Source of the DNA: an uncultured Clostridia bacterium
GTDB lineage: Bacteria > Bacillota > Clostridia > Christensenellales > Aristaeellaceae
Assembly (NCBI GenBank): GCA_934667105.1
Contig: CAKULG010000015.1
Location: 1-59,932 of the forward strand
Reading direction: 5' to 3'
Length of the DNA stretch: 59,932 nucleotides
Shown: positions 17,491-25,818 of the stretch, in pieces
Layout: every line of letters begins with the position of its first letter
Numbering within the stretch: the stretch's first letter is position 1
Made by a program: the position numbers and the translations under genes
Notes under the pieces: model-generated
Told to the model about the DNA's origin: nothing
Seen by the model: the letters and a program-made list of their open reading frames with translations, nothing else
Database searches by the model: none

Positions 17491-17540
17491 CGCGGGGGAG
17501 CCGTTCTTCTGGAAAAAAGAATGGTTCCCCCGCGCTTTTT
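17491..17540. repeat. convergent-gap palindromic repeat, copy between GH2 gene and prmA
   Basis: The arms CGCGGGGGAGCCGTTCTT (17491-17508) and AAGAATGGTTCCCCCGCG (17517-17534) pair with few mismatches and are followed by CTTTTTC, so the element can terminate from the GH2 side. The adjoining AAGAAAGCTGTATGGG (17544-17559) is the reverse complement of the family flank (CCCATA-AGCTTTCTT), so this copy sits in reverse orientation. Confidence 0.8.
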
Positions 17541-17630
17541 CTAAGAAAGCTGTATGGGCTTGCGTGGAATGATGCGACGCTTTTCTATTCCCGCCAGATC
17601 AATAAACTGTTTATCGCCTGTCAGATATGC
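17541..17630 (-). pseudogene. C-terminal remnant of a PIN-domain (VapC/PilT-like) toxin
   Basis: An open stretch of 29 codons with a TAG stop encodes AYLTGDKQFIDLAGIEKRRI, then IPRKPIQLS. The Y-L-T-G-D-K-x-F-x-x-L and I-I-x-P-R pattern is the usual end of a PIN ribonuclease domain, including its last acidic residue. There is no start, and the frame runs into the 3' end of prmA without further homology. Its final 20 or so bases coincide with the flank of the palindromic repeat, so an insertion or recombination at the repeat may have truncated it. Short length limits certainty. Confidence 0.45.
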
Positions 17631-18550
17631 GTTGCGAATGCCACCCAATCGCCCTTGTGGACGATTTCGTCAATCTGATATCCCGCGGCCAGCAGCGCCT
17701 CGTTCACCTCGTCCTCCGCCTCCGCGATAATGCCGGAGCAGATGAAGCGGCCGTGCGGCTTAAGATGCGCTTTCAGCGGCGCGGCCAGCATGCAGATCAC
17801 AGGGGCCAGGATATTCGCCGCCGCGAAATCAAATTGCTGGGAAAGGCCCTGGAGCAGATCGCCCTGACGCACCTCGATCGCGTCCTCCAGGCCGTTATGG
17901 GCCACGTTTTCCCGGGCCACGCGCACCGCGTCCGGATCGATATCCACCGCCACGACGCCCTTCGCCCCCAGCCGGGCCGCCGCCAGCGCCAGAATGCCGC
18001 TGCCCGTGCCCACGTCCAGCAGCTGGCCGCCTTGATAGTATTTCTCAATCAGGTTGACGCACATGGCGGTGGTTTCGTGGGTGCCCGTGCCGAAGGCCAT
18101 GCCTGGATCAATTTCCAGAATCAGATCGCCGGGCTGCGCGTCCCAGGGCTCCCAGGTGGGCTTCACCACCATGTGCGCCCCCAGGCGGAAGGGCTTGTAA
18201 TACTGCTTCCAATTTTCCGCCCAATCCTCCTCCTTCACCCCCTGCAGGGAAAGGGAGAGCGCCCCCAGGCCCGCGCCCCGCTCCTTGAGCAGGGCCAGCT
18301 GCTCCCGCAGGGAGGGCAAAATGCGGGCGAGGGAATCCTCGTCGAACCAGGCCTTCACCTGCACGTCCTCGGGCATGGCGTCGATAACCGATTGATCCAT
18401 CAATTCCCAGTTGGCGGTGGGCTTGCTGGGGTCGGGCAGGTCGGCCCGGTCCATAATCTGGGTGCCCGCCGCGCCCAGGCGCATCAGCAGGTCGGATACG
18501 ATTTCAGAGCCTGCCGTGGTGGTGGAAATGGTCGCTTCCGTATAATCCAT
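17621..18550 (-). CDS. prmA: ribosomal protein L11 methyltransferase
   Basis: The 309-residue SAM-dependent methyltransferase has the N-terminal L11-recognition domain, then the PrmA signature DPGMAFGTGTHETT (about residue 170), the SAM motif LLDVGTGSGILALAAARLGA (about 200) and FDFAAANILAPV, which carries the N-I-L-A-x-V catalytic loop. It trimethylates L11 lysines and the N-terminus. GGAGG 6 bases before the ATG lies inside the end of the upstream GNAT gene, so the two are coupled. Its 3' end overlaps the PIN remnant by a few bases. Confidence 0.93.
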   Translation of the reverse strand: MDYTEATISTTTAGSEIVSDLLMRLGAAGTQIMDRADLPDPSKPTANWELMDQSVIDAMPEDVQVKAWFDEDSLARILPSLREQLALLKERGAGLGALSLSLQGVKEEDWAENWKQYYKPFRLGAHMVVKPTWEPWDAQPGDLILEIDPGMAFGTGTHETTAMCVNLIEKYYQGGQLLDVGTGSGILALAAARLGAKGVVAVDIDPDAVRVARENVAHNGLEDAIEVRQGDLLQGLSQQFDFAAANILAPVICMLAAPLKAHLKPHGRFICSGIIAEAEDEVNEALLAAGYQIDEIVHKGDWVAFATHI

Positions 18551-18552
18551 GC

Positions 18553-19083
18553 TTATTCCTCCGTTTTCCGGCGCAGGCCCATCATCACCACGTCGTGATA
18601 AGCGCCCTCCCGGTAAATTTCTTCCTTCAAAAGGCCCTCCCGCTCAAAGCCGCATTTTTCATAGCAGCGAAGCGCCCCCTCGTTAAAGGCGAACACCACG
18701 GCCTTGAGCTTGTGCAGGTTCAGCTCCTCAAAGCCGAATTTGCACAGGGTGCGGATTGCGTCCGTACCGTAGCCCTTGCCGTGATAGGCGGGATCGCCGA
18801 TCATGATGGCCAATTCGCCCAGCCGGTTTTTCCAGTTTACCCGGGTGAACCCGCACTTGCCGATGAACCGCCGCTCCGCCAGCGTTTCAATGGCGAACTG
18901 ATATTCTCCGGCAGTATAGCTGGTTTGATTGCCGATGGCGCGGGCCTCGTCGTCCGCGGTGGAGGGATACAGAATCCCGCCCGTGGCCCCGCGCATAATG
19001 GCGTAGTCGTTGGAGAAATTCAGGGAGGGAATCAGATCGCCGTTATCAAAGGCGCGCAGACGTACTAATTTTCCTTCATACAT
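18553..19083 (-). CDS. GNAT family N-acetyltransferase (RimJ/RimL-like)
   Basis: The 176-residue protein starts MYEGKLVRLRAFDNGDL, a RimJ/RimL-type opening. Acetyl-CoA motif A is visible in DPAYHGKGYGTDAI (about 118-131), followed by FAFNEGALRCYEKCGF, the usual N-x-x-A-x-x-x-Y-x-K-x-G-F motif. It may acetylate a protein N-terminus or a small amine. It is the first gene of a two-gene unit with prmA, two bases apart, hinting at a translation-related target. Confidence 0.88.
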   Translation of the reverse strand: MYEGKLVRLRAFDNGDLIPSLNFSNDYAIMRGATGGILYPSTADDEARAIGNQTSYTAGEYQFAIETLAERRFIGKCGFTRVNWKNRLGELAIMIGDPAYHGKGYGTDAIRTLCKFGFEELNLHKLKAVVFAFNEGALRCYEKCGFEREGLLKEEIYREGAYHDVVMMGLRRKTEE

Positions 19084-19203
19084 GCGCCGTGTTTCCTCCT
19101 TTGGCCGCTTGTTCCTTCATCATAATGCCCCGAAGCGCTTCTGTCAATGCCGAAAACAGGCGATTTTTCGCCCTTCTCCCGGATGCGCTTCATTTTTTTG
19201 GGC

Positions 19204-19231
19204 ACGCGCGCTTTCCCCGGGGCATAGGATG
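19204..19231 (+). promoter_or_regulatory. possible sigma-K-like promoter for dpaAB
   Basis: AC at 19204-19205 is followed after 17 bases by GCATAGGATG (CATA at 19223-19226). The sigma-K consensus is AC, 16-17 bases, CATANNNTA; this has one mismatch in the last position. In Bacillus the spoVF operon is sigma-K dependent, which fits. The motif is short and GC-rich sequence surrounds it. Confidence 0.35.
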
Positions 19232-19261
19232 CAGTATCGCAAATTCTGGGAGGGGATGCCG

Positions 19262-19999
19262 ATGCGGATTTATGTGGCTGGCGACGGGGCCAGAGAGGCA
19301 TATTTAAGGCAAATCATGCAGGCGGCGGGCCATACGCCGGTGGGCCGCGGCCCGGCGGAGCTGGCGGTGCTGGAACTGCCGCGCTCTCATCTGCCGGAGG
19401 CGGGGCTGGATATCGCCTGCGGCCGGTTTGTCTGCGGCCTGACGGAGCCCGCCTTCGACGCGCTTGCGGCGGAGCGAAAATGGGAAATTTTTCGCCCGCT
19501 CAGGGATGAAGAATACACCCTGGAAAACGCCCGGCTTTCCGCCGAAGGGGCGGTCAGCGCGGCCATGCGGCGCATGCCCTTCGCCCTGGGCGATTCAACC
19601 TGCTTGGTGATCGGGTATGGACGGATCGGCCGGGCGCTGACGGGAATGCTGCGAGGGCTGGGGGCCCGGGTGATCGTGGCGGCGCGCCGGGCGGAAAGCC
19701 GGATGGAAGCGGGGGAGGGGAGCGTCCCGCTGGAGGGGCTTGCCCAGGCGCTTCCCAAGGCGGACGTGATTTTCAACACCGTCCCCGCCCTGGTGCTTCC
19801 CCGGGAGCGGCTGGCCCTGGCGCGGCCCGACGCGCTGCTGCTGGAGCTGGCCAGCGCGCCCTATGGCTTTGATCTTCTCCAGGCGCGGAAGCTGGGGCTG
19901 CGGGCGGAATTGGAAAGCGGAATTCCGGGGCGCTATTGCCCGCGCACCGCGGCGAAAATTCTGTGGCGTTATATTGAACGGGAGGTGCTGCGCAAATGA
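19262..19999 (+). CDS. dpaA: dipicolinate synthase subunit A
   Basis: The 245-residue protein (also SpoVFA) has a central NAD(P)-binding motif VIGYGRIGRALTGMLRGLGA (about residues 119-138) and the upstream block DEEYTLENARLSAEGAVSAA seen in DpaA proteins. With DpaB it converts dihydrodipicolinate to dipicolinic acid in the mother cell during sporulation. GGGAGGGG is 6 bases before the ATG at 19262. It is shorter than the about 290-300 residues of Bacillus SpoVFA, mostly in the N-terminal domain. Its stop overlaps the dpaB start (ATGA). Confidence 0.88.
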   Translation: MRIYVAGDGAREAYLRQIMQAAGHTPVGRGPAELAVLELPRSHLPEAGLDIACGRFVCGLTEPAFDALAAERKWEIFRPLRDEEYTLENARLSAEGAVSAAMRRMPFALGDSTCLVIGYGRIGRALTGMLRGLGARVIVAARRAESRMEAGEGSVPLEGLAQALPKADVIFNTVPALVLPRERLALARPDALLLELASAPYGFDLLQARKLGLRAELESGIPGRYCPRTAAKILWRYIEREVLRK

Positions 20000-20592
20000 G
20001 CAATACGCGAATCGGCTTCGCCATGACGGGCTCCTTCTGCACGTTCGCCAAGGCGTTCGCCGCGCTGAAGGAGCTGGCCCAGGCAGGCTATGAAATCACG
20101 CCCATTCTTTCCTTTGCGGCGGCGGAGGCGGACACGCGCTTTTTTAAGCGGGAGGAGGTGCTGCGCACGCTGGAGGAATACACCGGCCGCCCGCCGCTGA
20201 CCACGCTGACGGCGGTGGAGCCCATCGGGCCCAAAAAGCTGCTGGACGCCTACATTCTGGCCCCCATGACGGGCGCTTCCTTGGGAAAAATGGCCAACGG
20301 CATTTTCGACACGCCCGCTCTGCTGGGGGCGAAATCCCATCTGCGCAACGGCAGGCCCGTGCTCATCGCCCCCTCCACCAACGACGGCCTGGGGGCGGCG
20401 GCGGAAAATATCGGGAAGCTTTTGGCCCAGAGAAACGTTTATTTTGTGCCCTTCGGTCAGGATGATCCCCTGGGCAAGCCCCGCTCCCTGGTGGCGGATT
20501 TTTCGCTTATTCCCCAGGCGCTGGCGGCGGCCCTGGCAGGCGGGCAAATGCAGCCCGTGCTGCTGGGCGGGTTGAAAAAAGCAGGAAAATAG
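19996..20592 (+). CDS. dpaB: dipicolinate synthase subunit B
   Basis: The 198-residue flavoprotein-fold subunit (SpoVFB) begins IGFAMTGSFCTFAKAF, matching the family G-x-x-x-T-G-S-F-C-T motif, with later blocks ILAPMTGASLGKMANGI and LIAPSTNDGLG. It is translationally coupled to dpaA by a 4-base overlap. The pair makes the calcium-chelated spore core solute dipicolinate. The order dpaA, dpaB, then an SpoIIIE-like gene further on also recalls the Bacillus spoVF-spoIIIE region. Confidence 0.92.
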   Translation: MSNTRIGFAMTGSFCTFAKAFAALKELAQAGYEITPILSFAAAEADTRFFKREEVLRTLEEYTGRPPLTTLTAVEPIGPKKLLDAYILAPMTGASLGKMANGIFDTPALLGAKSHLRNGRPVLIAPSTNDGLGAAAENIGKLLAQRNVYFVPFGQDDPLGKPRSLVADFSLIPQALAAALAGGQMQPVLLGGLKKAGK

Positions 20593-20620
20593 TGTATACT
20601 TAAAATGTGGAGGTTTTGCC

Positions 20621-21856
20621 ATGAAGCACAATTGCTCAACAAAGATACTCGCGCCGCTTTGCCTGGCGCTGCTGCTTGCGCTGCTTCCGGCGGCGGGCTT
20701 CGCCCAGCCGGAGGGGGAGGCGCTTACCCTATCCATCCAGCGCATTGACGGCCCCGCCGAAAGCGCGATTTGCTATCCCGTGGTGGAGGCGCTGGACGCG
20801 GCCTATGCCCCCGTTGCGGAAAAAATCAACGCCCGCATTCTGGAAAAGGCGCGCATCGAGGAATACAAGCGCCTTCTGGATACCCTCGCGCCGGGGGGCG
20901 CGGGACTTGTCATAACCTGCGAAGCCTACGCCTCCCCCGATTTTTCCCAAGGCAGGGGATTTCTTTCCATCGTGCTCAGCGCCCAGGGGAAAATGCTCTC
21001 GGGCCGCCCCTCCCAGGCGTATTATCCCATGACGTTCAGCCTGGAAACGGGGGAGGAACTGAGCTTTTCCGATGTGTTCGCTCATCCGGACGCGGCCCGG
21101 GCGCAGATCGAGGCGCGCATGGAGGAGGAAGTGGAGCCCACGCTTTCCACCTATCTGGAAAACAGCGCGCTGCTTCCCGTGCCATACGATAGCTTCGCCC
21201 TGACGGATACGGGGCTGATTACCTTCTATTACGAAAACAGCCAGCTTTCCTTCCTCAGCGGGCGCTCCGGCACGGTTTCCTTCCGATACAGCGAATTATG
21301 GGATGCGCTGAACACGGCGGAGGGGGCCGCGCCCCTGGGGATGCTGGCGGAAAACCGCTACGCCCAGCGACTGGGGGAAGAAATCGACACGGCGGCGCTG
21401 TTTGAAGCGGCCTGCGCCCAAGGCGCGATGCCCGGGCTGGACGCGCTTCCTGCGGGCGGCACGGTGGAAGCGTTAAAGGCGCGCTACGCCTTTTCCATCG
21501 ATTCAGGCTTTTATCCCGGCGGCGCGTTCCTGGAGCCCGAGGACGCGGCTCTGCGCGGAACGGTGTATCTGACGGATGAAAATGAAGAGAATGTGACGGG
21601 TATCCTGACCAGCCGCGTGGACGCTTACGGCGTTGAGACGGGGTTTACTTCTCTGGAGCAGGCCCTTTCGTTGCTGGGGCAGCCCGCGCGTCAGGAAAGC
21701 GTCGATGCGGAAGCGGCGGAATATCTGCTGGTGTGCCCCGGAACCGCCGCGACGTTTTCCTATACAACTCCCTCGGGGCAAGCGGAATGCACCCTCTATG
21801 CGGACGCGGAGCAGACCGTGCGGTATATCCGCGTGCAATTGCTTGAAAATCCTTAA
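20621..21856 (+). CDS. exported DUF3298-like protein
   Basis: The 411-residue protein has a Sec signal peptide (residues 1-28, ending GFAQP) and no lipobox Cys. The region 90-240 resembles the DUF3298/RsiV-type extracellular domain: YYPMTFSLETGEELSFSDVF, then a polar stretch and DSFALTDTGLITFYYE. The C-terminal 150 residues are not recognised and contain another strand-rich unit (VDAYGVETGFTSLEQALSLL). Function unknown; DUF3298 domains occur in anti-sigma factors and cell-surface proteins. There is no transmembrane or cytoplasmic anti-sigma part. It sits between dpaB and the translocase on one strand. Confidence 0.65.
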   Translation: MKHNCSTKILAPLCLALLLALLPAAGFAQPEGEALTLSIQRIDGPAESAICYPVVEALDAAYAPVAEKINARILEKARIEEYKRLLDTLAPGGAGLVITCEAYASPDFSQGRGFLSIVLSAQGKMLSGRPSQAYYPMTFSLETGEELSFSDVFAHPDAARAQIEARMEEEVEPTLSTYLENSALLPVPYDSFALTDTGLITFYYENSQLSFLSGRSGTVSFRYSELWDALNTAEGAAPLGMLAENRYAQRLGEEIDTAALFEAACAQGAMPGLDALPAGGTVEALKARYAFSIDSGFYPGGAFLEPEDAALRGTVYLTDENEENVTGILTSRVDAYGVETGFTSLEQALSLLGQPARQESVDAEAAEYLLVCPGTAATFSYTTPSGQAECTLYADAEQTVRYIRVQLLENP

Positions 21857-21872
21857 AAGAAAGAGAGTCATC

Positions 21873-24800
21873 ATGAGCGCGACAGCAAAAACCAAGCCTT
21901 CTCAGCCCACCCTGGTCACAACCGGTCGGGGCGCGGCTTTTTCCATCACGCTGGGAATCGTCCTGCTGACGCTGGGGGCCGCCTGGCTTCTATCCCTGTT
22001 TTCGGGGGGAAGCAGCTATGTGCTTTCCGAAATGGCCCAGGCGCTGGAGGGCCTGGGGGGCGGGCTTTATTTGCCGCTGCCCTTTTTGGCGTGCTGGATA
22101 GGCGTGAAGCTGCTTGTTTCCGCCCGCCACCGGGTGGCGGCGCGGGATGTGCTATTGGTTTCGGCGCTGTATTTGCTGACGCTGGCGGGGTATACCCTCA
22201 TCGCCCGGGTATCCCAGAGCGGCGCGGCGCTCTCCTTTATGGATTTCGTGGGCAAACAGAATTATAAAACCATGGAAACGGGCTACGCCAGCTATTCGGC
22301 GTATCTGCGCCAGGCTTACGCCCTGCGGGCCAGCGGCGCGGGGGGTCTGCTGGGTATGCTGGTGGCTTACCCGGTGTGGCGGGTGCTGGGCCGGGTGGTG
22401 GGCGTGTTCTTTGTAGCGGTGCTTCTGCTTTTGCTGCTGGCGCTGCTGGTGCGCTTTAAGCCCGGGGAAGCCTTTGAGCGCGCTTCCCAGCGGGGGGAAA
22501 AGCGCCGTCAGGAGCGGGCGATGGCCCGTGCGGCGCAGCCCGGGCAGGCGGTGGAGGACGCCCCCGCGCCCCAGCCCCCGCAGCCGGACGCTTACCCCAT
22601 GCAGCCCCTGCGGCCCGGCCAGCAGGTGGACAGGCAGGACACCGTTTATTCTCAGCCTCCCGCCTATTATCAGCCCGCGCCTGTATACGAAGCCTGTCCT
22701 CCCGCCCCGGCCCGGCCGGGCGCGCTGGAAAAGGATGGCTTTTACGCCGTGCAGCCCGATCTGTACGACGAGCGTTTTCCGCTGCACGAGCCGGGGGAGA
22801 ACGCGCCCGTGCCCGCGGAGGCTGTGGAAGCGCCCCAGGCCCCTGCGCCTCAGGAGCAGCGCGCTTCGCATCTGACACGGGCGTGGGATTCTGAACCGGA
22901 GGAAGCGAAAGAGGAAATCGAGGAGCCGCAGCCCGCGCCCGAACCGGAAATCGCGCCGCCGCAGCCTCCGCGCCCGGCGCGCGTTATCAGCACGTTCCCG
23001 GAGCGCAAAGAAGAAGCGCCTCAAGCGCCCGCTCCGGAGAAGCCGTCCCGGCAGTCTGCGCCGCCCCGACAGACGGATGAGGGACGCAGGCCCGCGCCCG
23101 TCCGCACTTCGGCGGCGGATGTGGATACGCCCCCCTGGGAAGGGCCGGAGGAGGATGCGGAGCCGTCCCAGCCCGCCGCGCCTATTCAGGCGGAAAAGCC
23201 CCGGCCCGCCGCTGCGGATTGGGCCAGCCAGGTGCGCCGACGGGAGGCGGAACTGACCCGGAACGATATGCCCGAGCACACCACCCGGCGGGGAGAGCCT
23301 AAGCCCGTTTACACCGATCCCGTTATGCCCATCACGGGGGAACGCATCGCCGTCAGCCCCCGCAGCGCGGAGCCCCGGGCGGACGCGCGCATGGACGGCA
23401 CGCTGGCTCCCAAGGTGCGCCAGAGCGAAATGCAGCTGGCGCTGCCCTATCAGGCCCCGCCCATGCGGCTGCTGAATGAATCCAAGATCGTGCCCCAGGC
23501 GGACGCGGCCCAGGAGGATGAGCGCCGGGCGCACATCATCGAGGGCACGCTGGGCAGCTTCGGGGTGGAGGCGGAGGTGCGCCAGATTATGCACGGCCCT
23601 TCTATCACCCGCTTCGCCATCCAAATCGCCCCTGGCGTGCGTGTGAACCGCGTGACCAGCACGGCGGATAACCTGGCCCTGGAACTGAAAACCCGCCATG
23701 TCCGCGTGGAAGCGCCCATTCAAGGCACCAGCTATATCGGCATCGAGGTGCCCAACGCCCGGGTTAGCACGGTGTCGCTGCGGGAGGTGCTGGACAGCGA
23801 GGAAATGCGCAATAACCCCTCGCCCCTGGCGGTGGCCCTGGGCAAGGATATCGCGGGCACTCCCGTGCTGTGCGATTTGAGCAAGATGCCCCATCTTCTC
23901 ATCGCGGGCGCTACGGGCAGCGGTAAATCCGTATGCATCAATTCAATCGTGTGCAGCCTGCTGTATCGCACCTCCCCCGATCAGGTGCGCCTGATTATGA
24001 TCGACCCTAAGCAGGTGGAGCTAAGCGTGTACAACAGCATTCCCCATCTGCTGGTGCCCGTGGTCAGCGATCCCAAGAAAGCGGCCGGGGCCCTGGCCTG
24101 GGTGGTGCAGGAGATGCTGGAGCGCTACGGCAAATTCAGCGCCCAGAATGTGCGCAACCTGGCGGGCTATAATAAGGCGAATCAGGGCACGGATAAGGTG
24201 CTGCCCAATATCGTGGTCATTATCGATGAAATGGCGGATTTGATGGAGGTATGCCGCAAGGATGTGGAGGAATCCATCCGCCGCCTGGCCGCCCTGGCCC
24301 GCGCCGCGGGGATTTATATGGTGCTGGCCACTCAGCGTCCCTCTGTGGACGTTATCACGGGCGTAATTAAGAATAATATTCCCAGCCGCATCGCCTTCGC
24401 CGTATCCTCCGGCACGGACAGCCGCACCATCATCGATATTAACGGCGCGGAAAAGCTGATGGGCAAGGGCGATATGCTCTATAAGCCCGCCGGAACCTCG
24501 CCCCTGCGCGTGCAGGGCTGCCTAGTGACGGACGACGAGGTGAACGCCATCACCGATTTCATGGCCAAGCGCTATCAGACCGATTACGATCCTAACATTA
24601 TCGAGCATCTGGACGCGGCGGGACGCGAGAAGCCTGAGGCCGATGAAATCGGCGGCGAGGAGGACGAAAGCGAGGAGGGCACGGACGATTTGCTGCGGGA
24701 GGCCATCGAAATGGCCGTGGAGGACGGCCAAACCTCCACCAGCATGCTGCAGCGCCGCCTGCGGGTGGGCTACGCCCGGGCGGGCCGCCTGGTGGACGAA

Positions 24801-24899
24801 ATGGAAAAACGGGGAATCGTCAGCCATTCCGAGGGCTCCAAGCCTCGCAAAACGTTGATTACAAGGGAGCAGTACTACGAGCTATTCCGGGATGAATAA
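21873..24899 (+). CDS. ftsK: DNA translocase FtsK/SpoIIIE
   Basis: The 1008-residue translocase has about four N-terminal membrane helices (first at 22-43, last ending near 195) and a long Pro/Ala/Glu-rich linker (about 200-550). The motor has Walker A GATGSGKSV (about 679-687), Walker B VVIIDEMADLM (about 780-790) and LATQRPSVDVITGVIKNNIP. A C-terminal gamma winged helix (about 938-1005, TSMLQRRLRVGYARAGRLVD) would read KOPS/SRS polarity. It pumps DNA through the division or sporulation septum. Whether it is the vegetative or sporulation paralogue cannot be told; proximity to dpaAB favours SpoIIIE. The start is the ATG at 21873, with a weak ribosome site. Confidence 0.95.
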   Translation: MSATAKTKPSQPTLVTTGRGAAFSITLGIVLLTLGAAWLLSLFSGGSSYVLSEMAQALEGLGGGLYLPLPFLACWIGVKLLVSARHRVAARDVLLVSALYLLTLAGYTLIARVSQSGAALSFMDFVGKQNYKTMETGYASYSAYLRQAYALRASGAGGLLGMLVAYPVWRVLGRVVGVFFVAVLLLLLLALLVRFKPGEAFERASQRGEKRRQERAMARAAQPGQAVEDAPAPQPPQPDAYPMQPLRPGQQVDRQDTVYSQPPAYYQPAPVYEACPPAPARPGALEKDGFYAVQPDLYDERFPLHEPGENAPVPAEAVEAPQAPAPQEQRASHLTRAWDSEPEEAKEEIEEPQPAPEPEIAPPQPPRPARVISTFPERKEEAPQAPAPEKPSRQSAPPRQTDEGRRPAPVRTSAADVDTPPWEGPEEDAEPSQPAAPIQAEKPRPAAADWASQVRRREAELTRNDMPEHTTRRGEPKPVYTDPVMPITGERIAVSPRSAEPRADARMDGTLAPKVRQSEMQLALPYQAPPMRLLNESKIVPQADAAQEDERRAHIIEGTLGSFGVEAEVRQIMHGPSITRFAIQIAPGVRVNRVTSTADNLALELKTRHVRVEAPIQGTSYIGIEVPNARVSTVSLREVLDSEEMRNNPSPLAVALGKDIAGTPVLCDLSKMPHLLIAGATGSGKSVCINSIVCSLLYRTSPDQVRLIMIDPKQVELSVYNSIPHLLVPVVSDPKKAAGALAWVVQEMLERYGKFSAQNVRNLAGYNKANQGTDKVLPNIVVIIDEMADLMEVCRKDVEESIRRLAALARAAGIYMVLATQRPSVDVITGVIKNNIPSRIAFAVSSGTDSRTIIDINGAEKLMGKGDMLYKPAGTSPLRVQGCLVTDDEVNAITDFMAKRYQTDYDPNIIEHLDAAGREKPEADEIGGEEDESEEGTDDLLREAIEMAVEDGQTSTSMLQRRLRVGYARAGRLVDEMEKRGIVSHSEGSKPRKTLITREQYYELFRDE

Positions 24900-24908
24900 A
24901 AGAAAAAA

Positions 24909-25023
24909 CGCGGGGGAACCGTTCGTTGGGCTTAAAGAACAGTTCCCCCGCGGCTCTTTCAAGAAAGCCGGGTGGTTCATAGAAAGAGAGAAATTTACTT
25001 GCTTTTCCGGCGGCAGGCATGCG
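24909..25023. repeat. convergent-gap palindromic repeat with reversed flank
   Basis: The core CGCGGGGGAACCGTTC (from 24909) pairs with GAACAGTTCCCCCGCG (ending 24952). Bases 24953-25023 are the reverse complement of the flank seen at 29003-29066 (CTTGCTTTTCCGGCGG corresponds to the GCTGGCGGAGAAGCAAG arm; AAGAAAGCCGG to CCGGCTTTCTT). The element fills nearly the whole gap between ftsK and the convergent esterase. Confidence 0.8.
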
Positions 25024-25052
25024 GCGCTTGCCGGAGCGGTTTCACGCATGGA

Positions 25053-25817
25053 TTATTGTCTTGCTATGTCGGGCAAATGGAGAAATGCCAGGAAGCGCTG
25101 AATCTGCACGTCCCAGAAATCCCAGTTGTGCGCGCCGGGGCCTTCGAAATACCGGTAATCAAAGGCGGGCAGCCCGGCGAAGAAATCCCGGGTGCGCCGA
25201 GCGCAGGGCAGCAGGAAATCCTCCGTTCCGCAGGCGTGATAAATGCGGGGGAGGGGCAGCCCGGCTTCCACGATATGCCGCGCATTGGCCGCGCAATCCT
25301 TATAGGTGCCCTCCACGGGCGCGTCGCCATAGGCCAGGGCCCAAGCATGGGCGTTCTCTTCGCCCACGTCCTGGACGGTTAAAAAGCCCGCCGAAAGGCA
25401 GCCGATGGCGGCGTATTGCTCTGGGCGGCTCAGCCCCAGCATCAGGCTGCCCGCCCCGCCCATGGAAAGCCCCGCAATGAAATTATCCTCCCGGCGGGAA
25501 GAAAGATTGAATAACGTGCCCAGCGTTTTGGGCAGTTCCTGGGTGATGAAGGTGTAATAGCGTCCGCCGTAAGCCATATCGGTGTAAAAGCTGTTCCGGG
25601 CGGAGGGCATTACCACGGCCAGGCCGAAGCGCTCGGCATAGCGCGCGATATTGCTGCTTTTCAGCCAGCTTTCATAATTGCCGTGAACGCCGTGGAGCAG
25701 CCACAGAACGGGCGCTTTCCGCCCGGGCGTCAAATCCCACGGCTGGGGAAGAAGCACGTTGCAGGTTACGCATTCGCCCAGTGCGCCGGAAAAGATATGC
25801 GTTTTCGCCAGCACCAT
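25053..25817 (-). CDS. esterase (FrmB/esterase D family alpha/beta hydrolase)
   Basis: The 254-residue protein has the family opening with LLHGVHGNYESWLKSSN, the nucleophile elbow GLSMGGAGSL (about residue 145), ACGTEDFLLPCARRTRDFF with the acidic residue, and HNWDFWDVQIQRFL with the catalytic His. Relatives hydrolyse S-formylglutathione, feruloyl or acetyl esters. No signal peptide. One base separates its ATG from the stop of the paralogous esterase upstream; the two form an operon and share about the same layout, so they look like a tandem duplication. Confidence 0.88.
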   Translation of the reverse strand: MVLAKTHIFSGALGECVTCNVLLPQPWDLTPGRKAPVLWLLHGVHGNYESWLKSSNIARYAERFGLAVVMPSARNSFYTDMAYGGRYYTFITQELPKTLGTLFNLSSRREDNFIAGLSMGGAGSLMLGLSRPEQYAAIGCLSAGFLTVQDVGEENAHAWALAYGDAPVEGTYKDCAANARHIVEAGLPLPRIYHACGTEDFLLPCARRTRDFFAGLPAFDYRYFEGPGAHNWDFWDVQIQRFLAFLHLPDIARQ

Positions 25818-25818
25818 T

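Noticed and set aside
20305..20311. Another exact Spo0A box (TTCGACA)
   Set aside because: It lies inside dpaB coding sequence with no promoter; a 7-base word is expected several times by chance in 60 kb.
22152..23894. A 580-codon reverse open frame inside ftsK
   Set aside because: Arg/Gly-rich shadow over the linker and motor region; ftsK is certain.
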